Assembly: GCA_964058805.1 (NCBI GenBank)
Contig: CAXKVV010002050.1
Location: 1-15,207, forward strand
Length of the DNA stretch: 15,207 nucleotides
Origin: Schoenoplectus triqueter
Taxonomy: Eukaryota; Streptophyta; Magnoliopsida; Poales; Cyperaceae
Reading direction: 5' to 3'
Below are positions 1 to 7,854 of the stretch, piece after piece; position 1 is the first letter of the stretch; each line of letters begins with the position of its first letter. A program made the translations under genes and the position numbers. Under the pieces are notes generated by a model. That model did not search any database. It was not told where the DNA came from and saw nothing but the letters and a program-made list of their open reading frames with translations.

Positions 1-184
1 ACATTATCTAAACTGTTTGCAACTCTAGGGCCAACAGTTTTAGTAAAGTAATTTTTTTTACGGTGTGCGAGGGGAGGAGTTAATGGGTTTGGGGAAGGGG
101 GTGACCGGGACAACACAAACAGGGAGCGGTACACTCTGGGTTTGGAATTGGGAGGGATGAGGTCGATTCAGGGCAGAGGAAGGA

Positions 185-190
185 CACGTG
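185..190. promoter_or_regulatory. G-box (CACGTG) in IR-L
   Basis: A palindromic CACGTG core sits in GGACACGTGGC, the ACGT-core context bound by plant bZIP and bHLH factors. The same hexamer and about 20 bases on each side are conserved in the right arm at 9024-9029. In this arm the promoter-like patch would point leftwards, out of the window. Binding-site function is inferred from the motif and its conservation. Confidence 0.5.
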
Positions 191-305
191 GCTGTTGAAC
201 GAGTGATAACTGAGAATGGTCTAGACAACTCCGGTACTATTCATATACAGGTTTTTGTTGTCAATTGATCAAATATATATGTTTATGTTATGATACATAT
301 CTATA

Positions 306-742
306 CTATATAAACTATTATATAAAGCATCTAAAAATTGTTATTATGATAAATTTTTATTATACTCATTTTATTCTTCAATTAGACAGATAATATTTAT
401 TGTTGGTTGATCGAACGTATCTGATCGCGTCCATTGATCTCCTTTTTCTCTCCATTTCTTTCCCTTATATGCTATTATTTTCATAATTTTTATTTTTTTA
501 TTTAGCAACCTTGTGCATATTTGGTAAGAAATTAATGGTGATAATATATATTAGAATAATTTACTTTTCTTGCCATAAAAATCATGAATCATTAACTCAT
601 ATTGTGCAAAAATCTCATCCAAGATTAAATATAGTATTTATTATATGTTTTCTCTATAATTTGGTGAATTTATAATTTAACATTAGATAAATGTGAATTT
701 TTTATATCTTATAATATTTTAATATTTAAATAAAAATTCTGC
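306..742. repeat. AT-rich segment present only in the left arm
   Basis: The left and right arms align on both sides of this stretch (ACATATCTAT on the left, TTTTAATAGACTCC on the right), but the right arm passes directly from one flank to the other near 8850-8880. The segment is about 437 bp, very AT-rich, and includes a TTGATCGAACG...CCATTGATC patch near 405-440. I see no clear terminal inverted repeats or target-site duplication, so it may be an insertion in this arm or a deletion in the other. Confidence 0.6.
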
Positions 743-1634
743 TGCAATATATATTTTAATAGACTCCTATTTGTTTTCGTTTTGAAATGATCGGGTAACA
801 TTATGTAGTTACTGACTTATTTGGCACTAGATCCTATGAATACAATAAATTTTAGATAGATTTTGCCGAGAATTTTTAACTATTGGCATATTTAGATGAA
901 TCATAATTGTTAATCACAATTTTATTTTCTTTTTCTTTTGTAATATAAAATTTGGATCATTGCAGAATTAGTCATATTTATTTTCAATTTAAATGTTATT
1001 AGTGTGAAAACAATTTACTTAAGCTGAATAACAAGTATTATATAAAAATATTCCATAATAAATTCATTGATCCAAATAATCACTCCTTTAATTTATTATC
1101 TGTGGTATCTGTATATTATGTATATAGGGATGTATGTTCTTAACATGTCTTTTGATTATATGTTCCTTTTTCTTTTCTTAAAAGAAAAACCTTTGTTATT
1201 TGCAACATTCATTTTTCTCCGATATATATTATATATTTTGGAGTTTATGTCTTTTTGGCTTCTTATCATTTAAACCGTTATATTATGTAATTATGACCAT
1301 CATAATTATACAATACACTAAAAGTGCCGCGTGAAGGTTTTCTAAAAAAAAGGGTGCCGCTTGAAAGAAGAAAGGATTCAGTGGGATCCGTATCCGCCTA
1401 TGTTTTCCTGTTTTTTATATCCAACGAAATTACTATCGAGTGTGGTTATATATCGCATGTATACTGAGTATATCTGATTATTTTAATTAATTTAACTCAC
1501 CGATATGACTAGATGCGGTCGAATGTGAATCAGAGTGCGTTTAGATATGAATCAGAGTTAGAATATGACTTTCACCTCCTTCCCTTTTTATTTGGTTTCT
1601 TTTCTCATTTTTTTCCTTCAAATTTCAAAGTAGT

Positions 1635-1716
1635 AAAAATTGTAAAGAGGAGCAGCAGATGCTCTTGTTAAGTGGCTCTGATACCATATATATTATATAT
1701 GGTATATATCAATACT
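1635..1716 (-). mobile_element. LTR-retrotransposon leader with tRNA-iMet PBS (remnant)
   Basis: On the minus strand 1686-1674 reads TGGTATCAGAGCC, the classic primer-binding site complementary to the 3' end of plant initiator tRNA-Met used by Copia and TRIM elements. It is followed by CACTTAACAAGAGCATC, then by the start of inverted-repeat arm homology at 1634, so the internal region is missing. About 30 bp separate the PBS from the inferred LTR end. This gap contains a near-perfect palindrome (TACCATATATA...TATATATGGTA, about 1682-1704). The gap is longer than usual, so the exact LTR boundary is uncertain. Confidence 0.7.
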
Positions 1717-1855
1717 TGTTTGAGTAATGAATTATCTTCAATGTGTTTGATTACATTCCATGAATGCTATTTATAACATACAGATTATCAAAGAGTATAA
1801 CAGCCTATACAATTGATCCAACTGAATACACAGTAGTAACTAATTTTAACTAACA
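1717..1855 (-). mobile_element. Solo/partial LTR of a Copia- or TRIM-like element
   Basis: On the minus strand the segment begins TGTTAG and ends CAAACA, giving the TG...CA termini with TGTT/AACA inverted ends expected of an LTR. It carries a TATAAATAG box-like sequence (plus strand CTATTTATA near 1769-1777) about halfway along. It sits immediately upstream of a tRNA-iMet primer-binding site on the same strand, which is the expected 5' LTR - PBS order. At about 139 bp it is short for autonomous Copia elements and fits terminal-repeat retrotransposons in miniature (TRIMs). I found no second LTR, gag or pol in the window, so it is a fragment. Termini are inferred from the TG/CA rule only. Confidence 0.6.
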
Positions 1856-2239
1856 CGTCTTCAGTCATCTCCATTTGTACTGATACTGGACTCCTCCATT
1901 GATTCTCTTACAGTAGTGTTTCATAGATTGTCAAAAACGAAAAAAAAAACGAAGGCGAGAGGGCTCCAGTCCTTATAGGGGCGATCAAATATGGATGACG
2001 TGGGTGAGCCGATGGGGCAGCATAAGAGTGTGAGAGGGGAAAGAGAGAGAGGTGCGCCATCTATTGTGCATGGGGTGAGACCTGGAGAGAGAGGGTGAAA
2101 GCAAGTCAAAGTCAAAGGTAAGTGTGTGTCGCAGAGGTCGAGTGAGAAAAATTGAAGTCGAGTGAGGGGACGGTTTTCTGATAGAGAAAAAAGAGGGAAA
2201 TGTGGTAGGGGAAGGGATTCAGGTGTGATTTGGTTGGGG
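1856..2239. other. Intergenic, purine-rich stretch without a gene
   Basis: From about 1940 to 2239 the plus strand is strongly A/G-biased, with repeated GAGAGAG, GAGTGAG and GGGG motifs. Open stretches on the opposite strand here are explained by this bias and show no recognisable domain. Nothing else is supported. Confidence 0.6.
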
Positions 2240-2660
2240 CAGGGGCGGATTCAATGTGATCTAGAAAGGGGCCGGAGGGTACGTGTCTTTTAAATTTTGA
2301 AAAATAGTGATGTTGAATAATATTTTCCCTCTCAAAATTTTTTTTTCCCTCTTTCTAAAGTGTTTGATTATTTTTATTGAAAAAAAAATTAATATCGTGC
2401 AATGAAATAATTATGCAAAGATATCAAAATATAAAGCTACATAAACTAAAATTTTCTTCATCAACTTTATCTATTATTTTGAGATTTATTTTGTTGTTAT
2501 TTTTAATATATAAAATATTATTATTTTAATAATTTTTATTAGATAAGAATATATATTAAATTATTATTTTTTTATTTAGTATCCGATTAGTTAATGAATT
2601 TGAACCCGATAAGCTATTACAATTCGGTAATTGCCCCTCCTGATCAACCATCGGCTGCGG
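2240..2660 (-). mobile_element. Non-autonomous DNA transposon-like repeat, copy 1
   Basis: Copy 1 is the reverse complement of 4507-4928 over essentially its whole length. Shared anchors include AATATCGTGCA, CAAAGATATCAAAATATAAAG, TATCTATTATTTTGAG, AATCGGAT and the AATTGCCCC end. Its left end reads CAGGGGCGGAT, a terminus of the kind seen in small plant hAT-like repeats. The right end is degraded near TGATCAACCATCGG. It has no coding capacity. Superfamily assignment is tentative because no target-site duplication could be found. Confidence 0.75.
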
Positions 2661-2661
2661 T

Positions 2662-2736
2662 CATTTGCTCACATCGTCATCCAACCACTCATGTTTCCCA
2701 TTAATGCGTCAAATTACTACACATTTGCTTACATCG
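2662..2736 (-). repeat. Two copies of the CGATGTRAGCAAATG junction motif
   Basis: On the minus strand, CGATGTAAGCAAATG lies at 2736-2722 and CGATGTGAGCAAATG at 2676-2662, about 60 bp apart. The minus-strand sequence from 2736 to about 2692 aligns beyond the motif with 14478-14537: both continue with a TAGT..TTTGAC.CATTAATGG series, 14478-14537 carrying two short extra stretches. The same 15-mer opens the right arm (7855) and the third arm copy (9851). It sits directly beside the end of transposon copy 1. Confidence 0.7.
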
Positions 2737-2737
2737 T

Positions 2738-2847
2738 GTAACAAGATATCACACCTGAATTATAATATCTTGCTTTCCGATCAGTATTGATACAATTCCT
2801 GTATTACTGGTAACAAGATATCAAAATTTTAATATCTTACTTTAAGC
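2738..2847 (+). repeat. Imperfect direct repeat, two ~40 bp units
   Basis: GTAACAAGATATCA occurs at 2738-2751 and at 2810-2823, exact over 14 bp. Both copies continue with a similar TTATAATATCTTGCTTT or TTTTAATATCTTACTTT tail, to about 2778 and 2847. The spacing is 72 bp. AAGATAT and ATATCTT within each unit can pair as a small hairpin. No target-site duplication or known family is recognised. Confidence 0.6.
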
Positions 2848-3031
2848 ATTTCATTGTTGAATTATATGGCCCGCATTGCTTTCTAAAAAAAAATGATTAA
2901 TTAGATAGTAAAGACGAGGAATGGTATGTGTTTTAACAAAAAAAAATATAAATTACTGGAAGTTGATTCAATCAAAAATAAAGAAGTCTGAAACCAAAAG
3001 AAACAAAAAATCTGCATCAATTTATTACCGG

Positions 3032-3152
3032 AGGTACCACAACCATAAAAGAAAGTACCACAAGCATTGTGGACAGAGACAACCTTAAATGCTTGAACCA
3101 ACTGGACTGTTTCATCCAAATTATCAGAAAGTATAATGAGGCAACTGCACAT
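3032..3152 (-). pseudogene. Possible exon remnant, unrecognised protein
   Basis: A minus-strand stretch reads with protein-like composition, including LDETVQLVQAFKVVSV and NACGTFFYGCGTSG. It is bounded upstream by a plausible 3' splice site (GCATGTGCAG before TTGCC) and downstream by a GGTAATAA donor-like sequence near 3030. I do not recognise the family. Together with the open stretch at 3203-3322 it may be a decayed multi-exon gene, but the two are in different frames and no complete gene can be built. Confidence 0.25.
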
Positions 3153-3153
3153 G

Positions 3154-3216
3154 CAACTTAGATTGAGCTAAGAATATTTCATATTAGATTGTCATGCACA
3201 ACTTAGATTGAGCTAA
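3154..3216 (+). repeat. Exact 18-bp direct repeat, 45-bp period
   Basis: CAACTTAGATTGAGCTAA occurs at 3154-3171 and again at 3199-3216. Both copies are preceded by CATGCA or CATG. It lies between the two possible coding remnants on the minus strand. Confidence 0.85.
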
Positions 3217-3322
3217 TGAAATTTGCTACAGTTGGGACAATAATCCAGTCCCTTTGTTCAAACGCAATGCCATCTGGACCTTTCATGGACTCTCCAGAAG
3301 TTTTCCCTCTAGCGATATCACC
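3203..3322 (-). pseudogene. Possible coding remnant, unrecognised protein
   Basis: This minus-strand open stretch of 39 codons between a TGA and a TAA contains SMKGPDGIAFEQRDWI followed by IVPTVANFISS, a composition more protein-like than the surrounding AT-rich DNA. There is no start codon at its head and no identifiable motif. The stop lies inside one copy of an 18-bp direct repeat (3199-3216), so the reading frame may have been broken by that duplication. It could equally be chance. Confidence 0.25.
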
Positions 3323-3698
3323 TCAATGTTTTTTTCTGACCTCTTAGCGATGTCCCTTTTTATTTTTTTCTCAACGTTGTATTGTGTTGGCAATATACCA
3401 AGGTGATTTGTAGTGGAAAAAATTGATATTGTAAAACCAAAAAAGAAAAAGAAAACGAATGAAATATCAGTTATGCTGCTTATGCAGATATGATCTTATC
3501 AATACCATTTTGCAAAATTCCTTAATAACCTACCGAGAAGACATGAAAGAGGATTAAGATGAAAAACCAAATTTTGGTAGCTGAGAAGGTCATTGCAAAC
3601 TATGAGGTCAGTGTTTTTACTTCATTTGATGTTTTCAATTAATTAAATTATTCAAATTTGATAAAGTTTAGAGAGCAATTGAAAAATGAAAATAACAA
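3323..3698. other. Intergenic, no supported gene
   Basis: This is AT-rich DNA with no motif-bearing reading frame. A short plus-strand run near 3559-3606 (MKNQILVAEKVIANYE before a GTCAGT donor-like sequence) resembles an exon, but it is too short and isolated to call. Confidence 0.5.
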
Positions 3699-3758
3699 TA
3701 TTTTTTTTAACTGACACTTGGGCATGATTCTCTATTTTTTTTAACTGACACTTGGGCA
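3699..3758 (+). repeat. Exact 26-bp direct repeat, 34-bp period
   Basis: A T8 run followed by AACTGACACTTGGGCA, with TA in front, occurs at 3699-3724 and at 3733-3758 without a mismatch. Only 8 bp (TGATTCTC) separate them. The identity suggests a recent slippage-type or template-switch duplication compared with the older repeats nearby. Confidence 0.9.
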
Positions 3759-4506
3759 ATTAAAATAGATATTTTATGCTTATATCTAAATTTTGATGAT
3801 AAAAAATAAATTTAAAATGATATTGTTCTTCTTTTGTATCAAAAAATGATTGGATTCATAACACGTTGTCAGCTCTATACATAACAGAGTGCACCTGTAG
3901 AACAAATGAAATAACCAAAGAATTGTAGCAAAAAAATTCAGATCCTGATCAAAGCAGCCGGAAAAAAAAAAGCAGACAAAGAAAAAAAAATCTTGAATCA
4001 TAAAACAACAAAAGTAACAAACCACGCAGCTCTATAAATTGATACAGAGTCAAAGAATCCAGATCGACGAGTGTTCCTCAGAGCCATTGGGCTTCATTGT
4101 TGGCCCAATAAATAAAAAAATGTTATAAATAACTTGCCACTTTATTAACAAAGAAGAAAAAACTTGCTTCTGCATTGGAAAAAAACGAAGGCACGAATAG
4201 TTTTTTAGGGACAATCCGAACTCATAGAATGAAATCAGCATAATACGAAGAAATATGCAGTCCGCAGATGGCACTAAAAAACGAAAATCCAAGCTACCAA
4301 ATAGTGACCTGTAAGGGCAGTGTCGCAGTGATCATGCCGAGGAAAGGAAAAAAAAAAAAAGAAATGCGAAGGGCAGTGATCATGCCTCTCTAATCACCCG
4401 TGTCGCCCCTAACCCTATCTCTTGGAATTGTGCGAAACTAAGAAGAGCGTTGAGATCGTAGTGCCTGGTCACGGGTGGTGAACTTAGTGCCGGTGGTGGG
4501 AGAAGA
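3759..4506. other. Intergenic, no supported gene
   Basis: No recognisable coding sequence. Minus-strand open stretches at 3786-4025, 4050-4292 and 4380-4574 show no motif and partly run into transposon sequence. A paired TTGGGCTT / TTGGCCCAA near 4088-4107 resembles plant site II (TGGGCY) promoter elements. GGGCAGTG...ATCATGCC is repeated near 4315-4338 and 4372-4386. Confidence 0.5.
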
Positions 4507-4928
4507 GGACGGATGTAGGATTTTGATCGGGGGCAATTATTAGATTGTAATATTTTTATTGGGTTCAAATTCATTAACTAATCGGATATTAAATAAAAAT
4601 TAATAATTTAATATATATTTATCTAATAAAAATTTATTAAAATAATATTTTTTATATATTAAAAATAACAATAAAATAAAACTCAAAATAATAGATAATC
4701 AAGTTGATAAAGAAAGTTTTCGTCTACGGAACTTTATATTTTGATATCTTTACATAATTATTTTATTATGCACGATATTAAATATTTTTTCTCAATAAAA
4801 TTAATTAGATAATTCAGGGGGATAAAAAAAATTTTAGGGAGGACAAATATTAAAAACATTAACGAAAATCATTATTTTTAAAATCCAAAGAGGCAGTTTT
4901 TCTCCGGTCCCATGCTGCATCCGCCCCC
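4507..4928 (+). mobile_element. Non-autonomous DNA transposon-like repeat, copy 2
   Basis: Copy 2 of the element at 2240-2660, in the opposite orientation. Its ends are inverted relative to each other: GGACGGATGTAGGAT at the left, and GGGCGGATGCAGCAT as the reverse complement of the right end. This suggests degenerate terminal inverted repeats. It is about 422 bp, AT-rich inside and non-coding. A clear target-site duplication is not visible. A hAT-like affiliation is suggested by the GGGCGGAT terminus only. Confidence 0.7.
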
Positions 4929-5347
4929 GAAAAGGAGTTTTGAGTTCTCTCCACTAGTGGGTGGTGAACGTAGCCCATGGGCCTCTGGGCCTCATATTCC
5001 TATCTTATCTTCAAGTTATAAACCGTGACAAATTTACTGTCAGGTTATGGCCTCATCTCAAAATAAAGTGTATTCCTCGCCAGTCTCCACCACAAAACAA
5101 AGTATCAATAATTTAAAAAGCAAGGATGACCCTGTTCTTGAGTTTTGTAAAATATCTTCACTACCTAATTAATATGAACTTGATTCGCTATAATTTAGGA
5201 ATTTTGTTTTAAGAAAGAAACACGAGTCAAGTCCTCAAATTAATTTGGTAAATGTTCATAAAGTATATTCATCCGAATTTTATAAATGTCTTTTGCTGAT
5301 TCTCTAATTTCAGAAATTTTAATTTGAAATTTAGAATTCAGTTGCCG
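4929..5347. other. Intergenic, no supported gene
   Basis: This stretch contains TAGCCCATGGGCC near 4971 and an AGGTTATGGCCTCAT 15-mer at about 5042-5056 that recurs near 5910 in unit A. No gene or complete element is seen. Confidence 0.5.
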
Positions 5348-5920
5348 ATTTGCTCCATTTTTATCATTCACCGGACCTCGTATTATTTTTTCTCTCTTCT
5401 TAAGAGAACAAAACAACGTGGATAATAGGCATAAAAAAAAGACTATTTGAGATGCTATTTGAAAATAAGTTCCATTTCACGGAATAAAAATAAATAATTA
5501 TCGTCGTATCTTTTTATATCATTTGTGCACATCTCTTTTTCTATTCTAGTTTGTATATTTTGGAAAACATATAGCCTTCTATGTCTTTTTGTTTTTCCGT
5601 TCTGAGGCTTATAATTCTTTTATATACAATTGTGTAAAAAAATTGGAGCTAATTTCATTGTCAGCTCAATAGAGGAAACACACGCATCCATGTCACGCTG
5701 CAGAGGTACGAACTGATGACATTGAATGATACAAGAACCAGACTATGACTGAATATTTCCAATTAATTCACAGAATTTGTCATCTTTAGAGAAAAAATTA
5801 ATGAAGTGCAGATGGCCTGATGCATATACAAGTTCATACATCTTTAACAATCAGCCCAAATATTACAAATTGACAATCAAACGATTTATATGTTTTAATA
5901 TAACAAATTAGGTTATGGCC

Positions 5921-6074
5921 TCATTGGAATGAAACTATAAATATTATACCACGATGAGATATATAGCCCATGGGCTTCAATTCAGGGCATGTCAATAGTG
6001 TTTCGCAATCTGGAATTGTCTCAGCATCAAGACCCGCATCCTCTATTGCTTCTCTGATTTCTTCATACTGATTC
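5921..6074 (-). pseudogene. Captured/decayed exon resembling a heavy-metal-associated (HMA) domain
   Basis: On the minus strand an exon-like stretch starts after a good acceptor (ATTTTCGTTCAG before GAAT) and reads 50 codons to a TGA. Its head, YEEIREAIEDAGLDAETI, resembles the second helix and last strand of the metal-binding domain in plant copper-transporting P1B ATPases of the HMA5/RAN1 type (IREXIEDAGFXA pattern). The CXXC metal-binding loop would lie in a preceding exon and is absent. The remaining residues (PDCETLLTCPELKPMGYISH) are not recognised. The unit B copy is further broken. Recognition rests on about 15 residues, so another family is possible. Confidence 0.45.
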
Positions 6075-6589
6075 CTGAACGAAAATATCATATAGAACTA
6101 TAGTCTCATATTTAAATAAAAGATTGAAAGACAGAGAAGAAGAATACTTATGTAGTCCAATTTTACCCAAAGACAAAAGAAGTACGCTAATAATTAGTAT
6201 ATCCACCCTTGAAAATTGAACCAATTGTTTTTCTCTTTGCCTTCATATGAAGTATCAGGACCTCAAATTTAAGGTTGAAGTGATATGGCATCATGAAAAA
6301 CACCCTTGGGCACCAAAAGACTAAAATGATAAAATCACTATTTTTACAAAAAAAAAATCCAACAAAGACCCACAAAGAAGCTTGGCCTAAATTTTTGGTT
6401 CCAGGAGAACAGCTATGATCTGCAAATTTCGTGGATATCTCTAAAGATGTAACCCCTAATGAGCTATTTACAATAGTTTATTTTTTTTAAAAAAGGAAAA
6501 GGAAGAGATATCACTGAGATTCGTACATTATATCTTAGTTGTTGAAAATAAGAATGTTGAAAAGAAAACATCAAAAGATGAACTGAGAG

Positions 6590-6730
6590 CAGAAGATATG
6601 GATTGAATTGGATATGGTGCATCAGCTCCGTGGGCCGAAAATGGTCATGACTCCATACAAATCGGGATCAGGCCTGGGCCTTGTCCAGTGTTCCAGGCAT
6701 ATCAACTGAGATCTGCTGCAATGGATCAAG
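6590..6730. repeat. Conserved non-repetitive island shared by units A and B
   Basis: The stretch around CATCAGCTCCGTGGGCC through GATCTGCT is among the best-preserved parts between units A and B (partner about 13390-13530). It reads open in one plus frame (VHQLRGPKMVMTPYKSGSG in both copies) but is unrecognised. The frame diverges between copies right after this point because of a small indel, which argues against ongoing coding function. Confidence 0.4.
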
Positions 6731-7449
6731 TCTGTTAGAGAGTGTGTGTCAGATCAATTATTCACCGAATCCGAATTCACATCCGCTGCATTATTATGTT
6801 GTACTTTTACTTTTTTCCATCTATGTAGCGTGGAGTTCACAAAAATAACACTTGTAAGATATGAAATGTTCAACAAATATGATGACGGATATTTATGTTA
6901 TACGGGTGCGAACACGAGTCATATTTAATATGATGCGAATGTGGCTATATATTAATTTTAAAAAATCTTAAATATCGATGTAATAATATAAAAATTAAGA
7001 ATTATGTTATGATTGTACGCATAGTTATTGATTAAATTTGCTAAGGTCTAAAAAATATAACTAAATTATCTTTAAATTTTAATTTATGAATCTCAATAAA
7101 AAAATTATATTAAATATAATAGGATATAAACTTTTCTATGTTTCAAAATTTCTAAATGTTAATTTTAGATTTTTTTTTTCAAAAAATGACCTAATTATTG
7201 AGTCATCTTAAAAAAATAAAAAAAAAATACTTCGAAAGTTCCAAACATAGATTTTTTTGTATCCTGCAAGATTTTGATATGAAGAATTTATTAAGACTCA
7301 TAATTGAAGATTTGGAGATGATTTAGCTATATTTTTTAATTCATAACAAATTTAATTATTAACTAAGAATAGCATTATATTCTAAGTCAACAATTAATAT
7401 TATAATAACCAAAAAATTAGATAGGAGTGCATTTTCACAACTTCAATAA

Positions 7450-7813
7450 AACTTTATAGGGAAGGGATTACTTGACAATGGTTATCTTGTCAATCTTGAT
7501 AATGACTCTTCAAATAAATATAAATAAAAATTAAAATTAAAAAAAAGTACTAGATATGTTCTTATGGTGATTTAATTTCATACAATTTCATTGTTATTTG
7601 ATACTCCATCAAAAGATCGTTAAATTAGAACCATTATTAAATTACAATATATTTTGATGATCTTTGATAGATTATCAAATGATAATAAAATTACATAAAA
7701 CTTAAATCACCATCAATTTATAAATAGATGAATATATCAATAACTTTTTTATTTTTAATTTTTTTATATTTATTTGAGGAGCAATTGTCAAGGGATCCTT
7801 TTCCAACTTTATA
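7450..7813. mobile_element. Mutator-like MITE in unit A, with 9-bp target duplication
   Basis: The element at 7459-7804 (346 bp) is flanked by identical 9-bp direct repeats AACTTTATA at 7450-7458 and 7805-7813. Its ends are inverted: GGGAAGGGATTACTTGACAAT at the left, against GGAAAAGGATCCCTTGACAAT as the reverse complement of the right. The pairing continues inward through CTCTTCAAATAAATATAA or CTCCTCAAATAAATATAA and the GATCGTTAAATTAGAACC region, so the whole element is nearly a long hairpin. A 9-bp duplication is the hallmark of the Mutator superfamily. There is no coding capacity, so it is non-autonomous. Confidence 0.88.
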
Positions 7814-7854
7814 TATGTGTGTCAAACTCAATAAATTCTAAATTGACATAAAAA

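Larger units (their letters stand above)
28..1634 (-). repeat. Left arm of large inverted repeat (IR-L)
   Basis: Read on the minus strand, this stretch aligns along its length with 7878-9164 on the plus strand. Anchors include the poly-A block beside CACCGTAA, the G-box patch at 185-190, TAGACTCCTATTTG near 760, the AAGCTGAATAACAAG area near 1021, and GTGGGATCCGTATCCG near 1381. Homology stops abruptly at about 28 (GGGCCAACAGT) and at 1634 (TTTCAAAGTAGT). Divergence is visible but moderate, with many small indels. The arm carries about 437 bp (about 306-742) missing from the right arm, and lacks about 75 bp and 56 bp stretches present there. No coding capacity is convincing. Its inner end abuts an LTR/PBS fragment rather than the sequence adjoining the right arm, so the duplication breakpoint or a later replacement lies at 1634/1635. 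Confidence 0.9.
5348..7854 (+). repeat. Duplicated block, unit A (partner 11612-14477)
   Basis: Unit A aligns in direct orientation with unit B from ATTTGC..ATCATTCAC to TTCTAAATTGACA. Shared anchors include AACGTGGATAATAGG, GTTCCATTTCACGGAA, AACTGATGACATTGAATG, AGCATCAAGACCCGCATCC, TATGAAGTATCAGGACC, CATCAGCTCCGTGGGCC and the Mutator-like MITE. A and B differ by many substitutions and large indels: hAT MITE only in B, 76-bp segment only in B, ~120-bp coding part only in A, and non-alignable DNA around 6420-6540 against 13055-13345. It could be a segmental duplication or two copies of a larger non-autonomous element that captured gene fragments; I see no element termini. Confidence 0.85.

Noticed and set aside
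1067..1273. 68-codon open stretch rich in Ile, Leu, Phe and Tyr
   Set aside because: It lies in AT-rich DNA of the left arm; the right arm lacks about 55 bp of it and does not conserve the frame.
6187..6375. Minus-strand open stretch in unit A
   Set aside because: Unit B has frame-breaking indels (poly-A tract and a missing segment), and the peptide is unrecognised.
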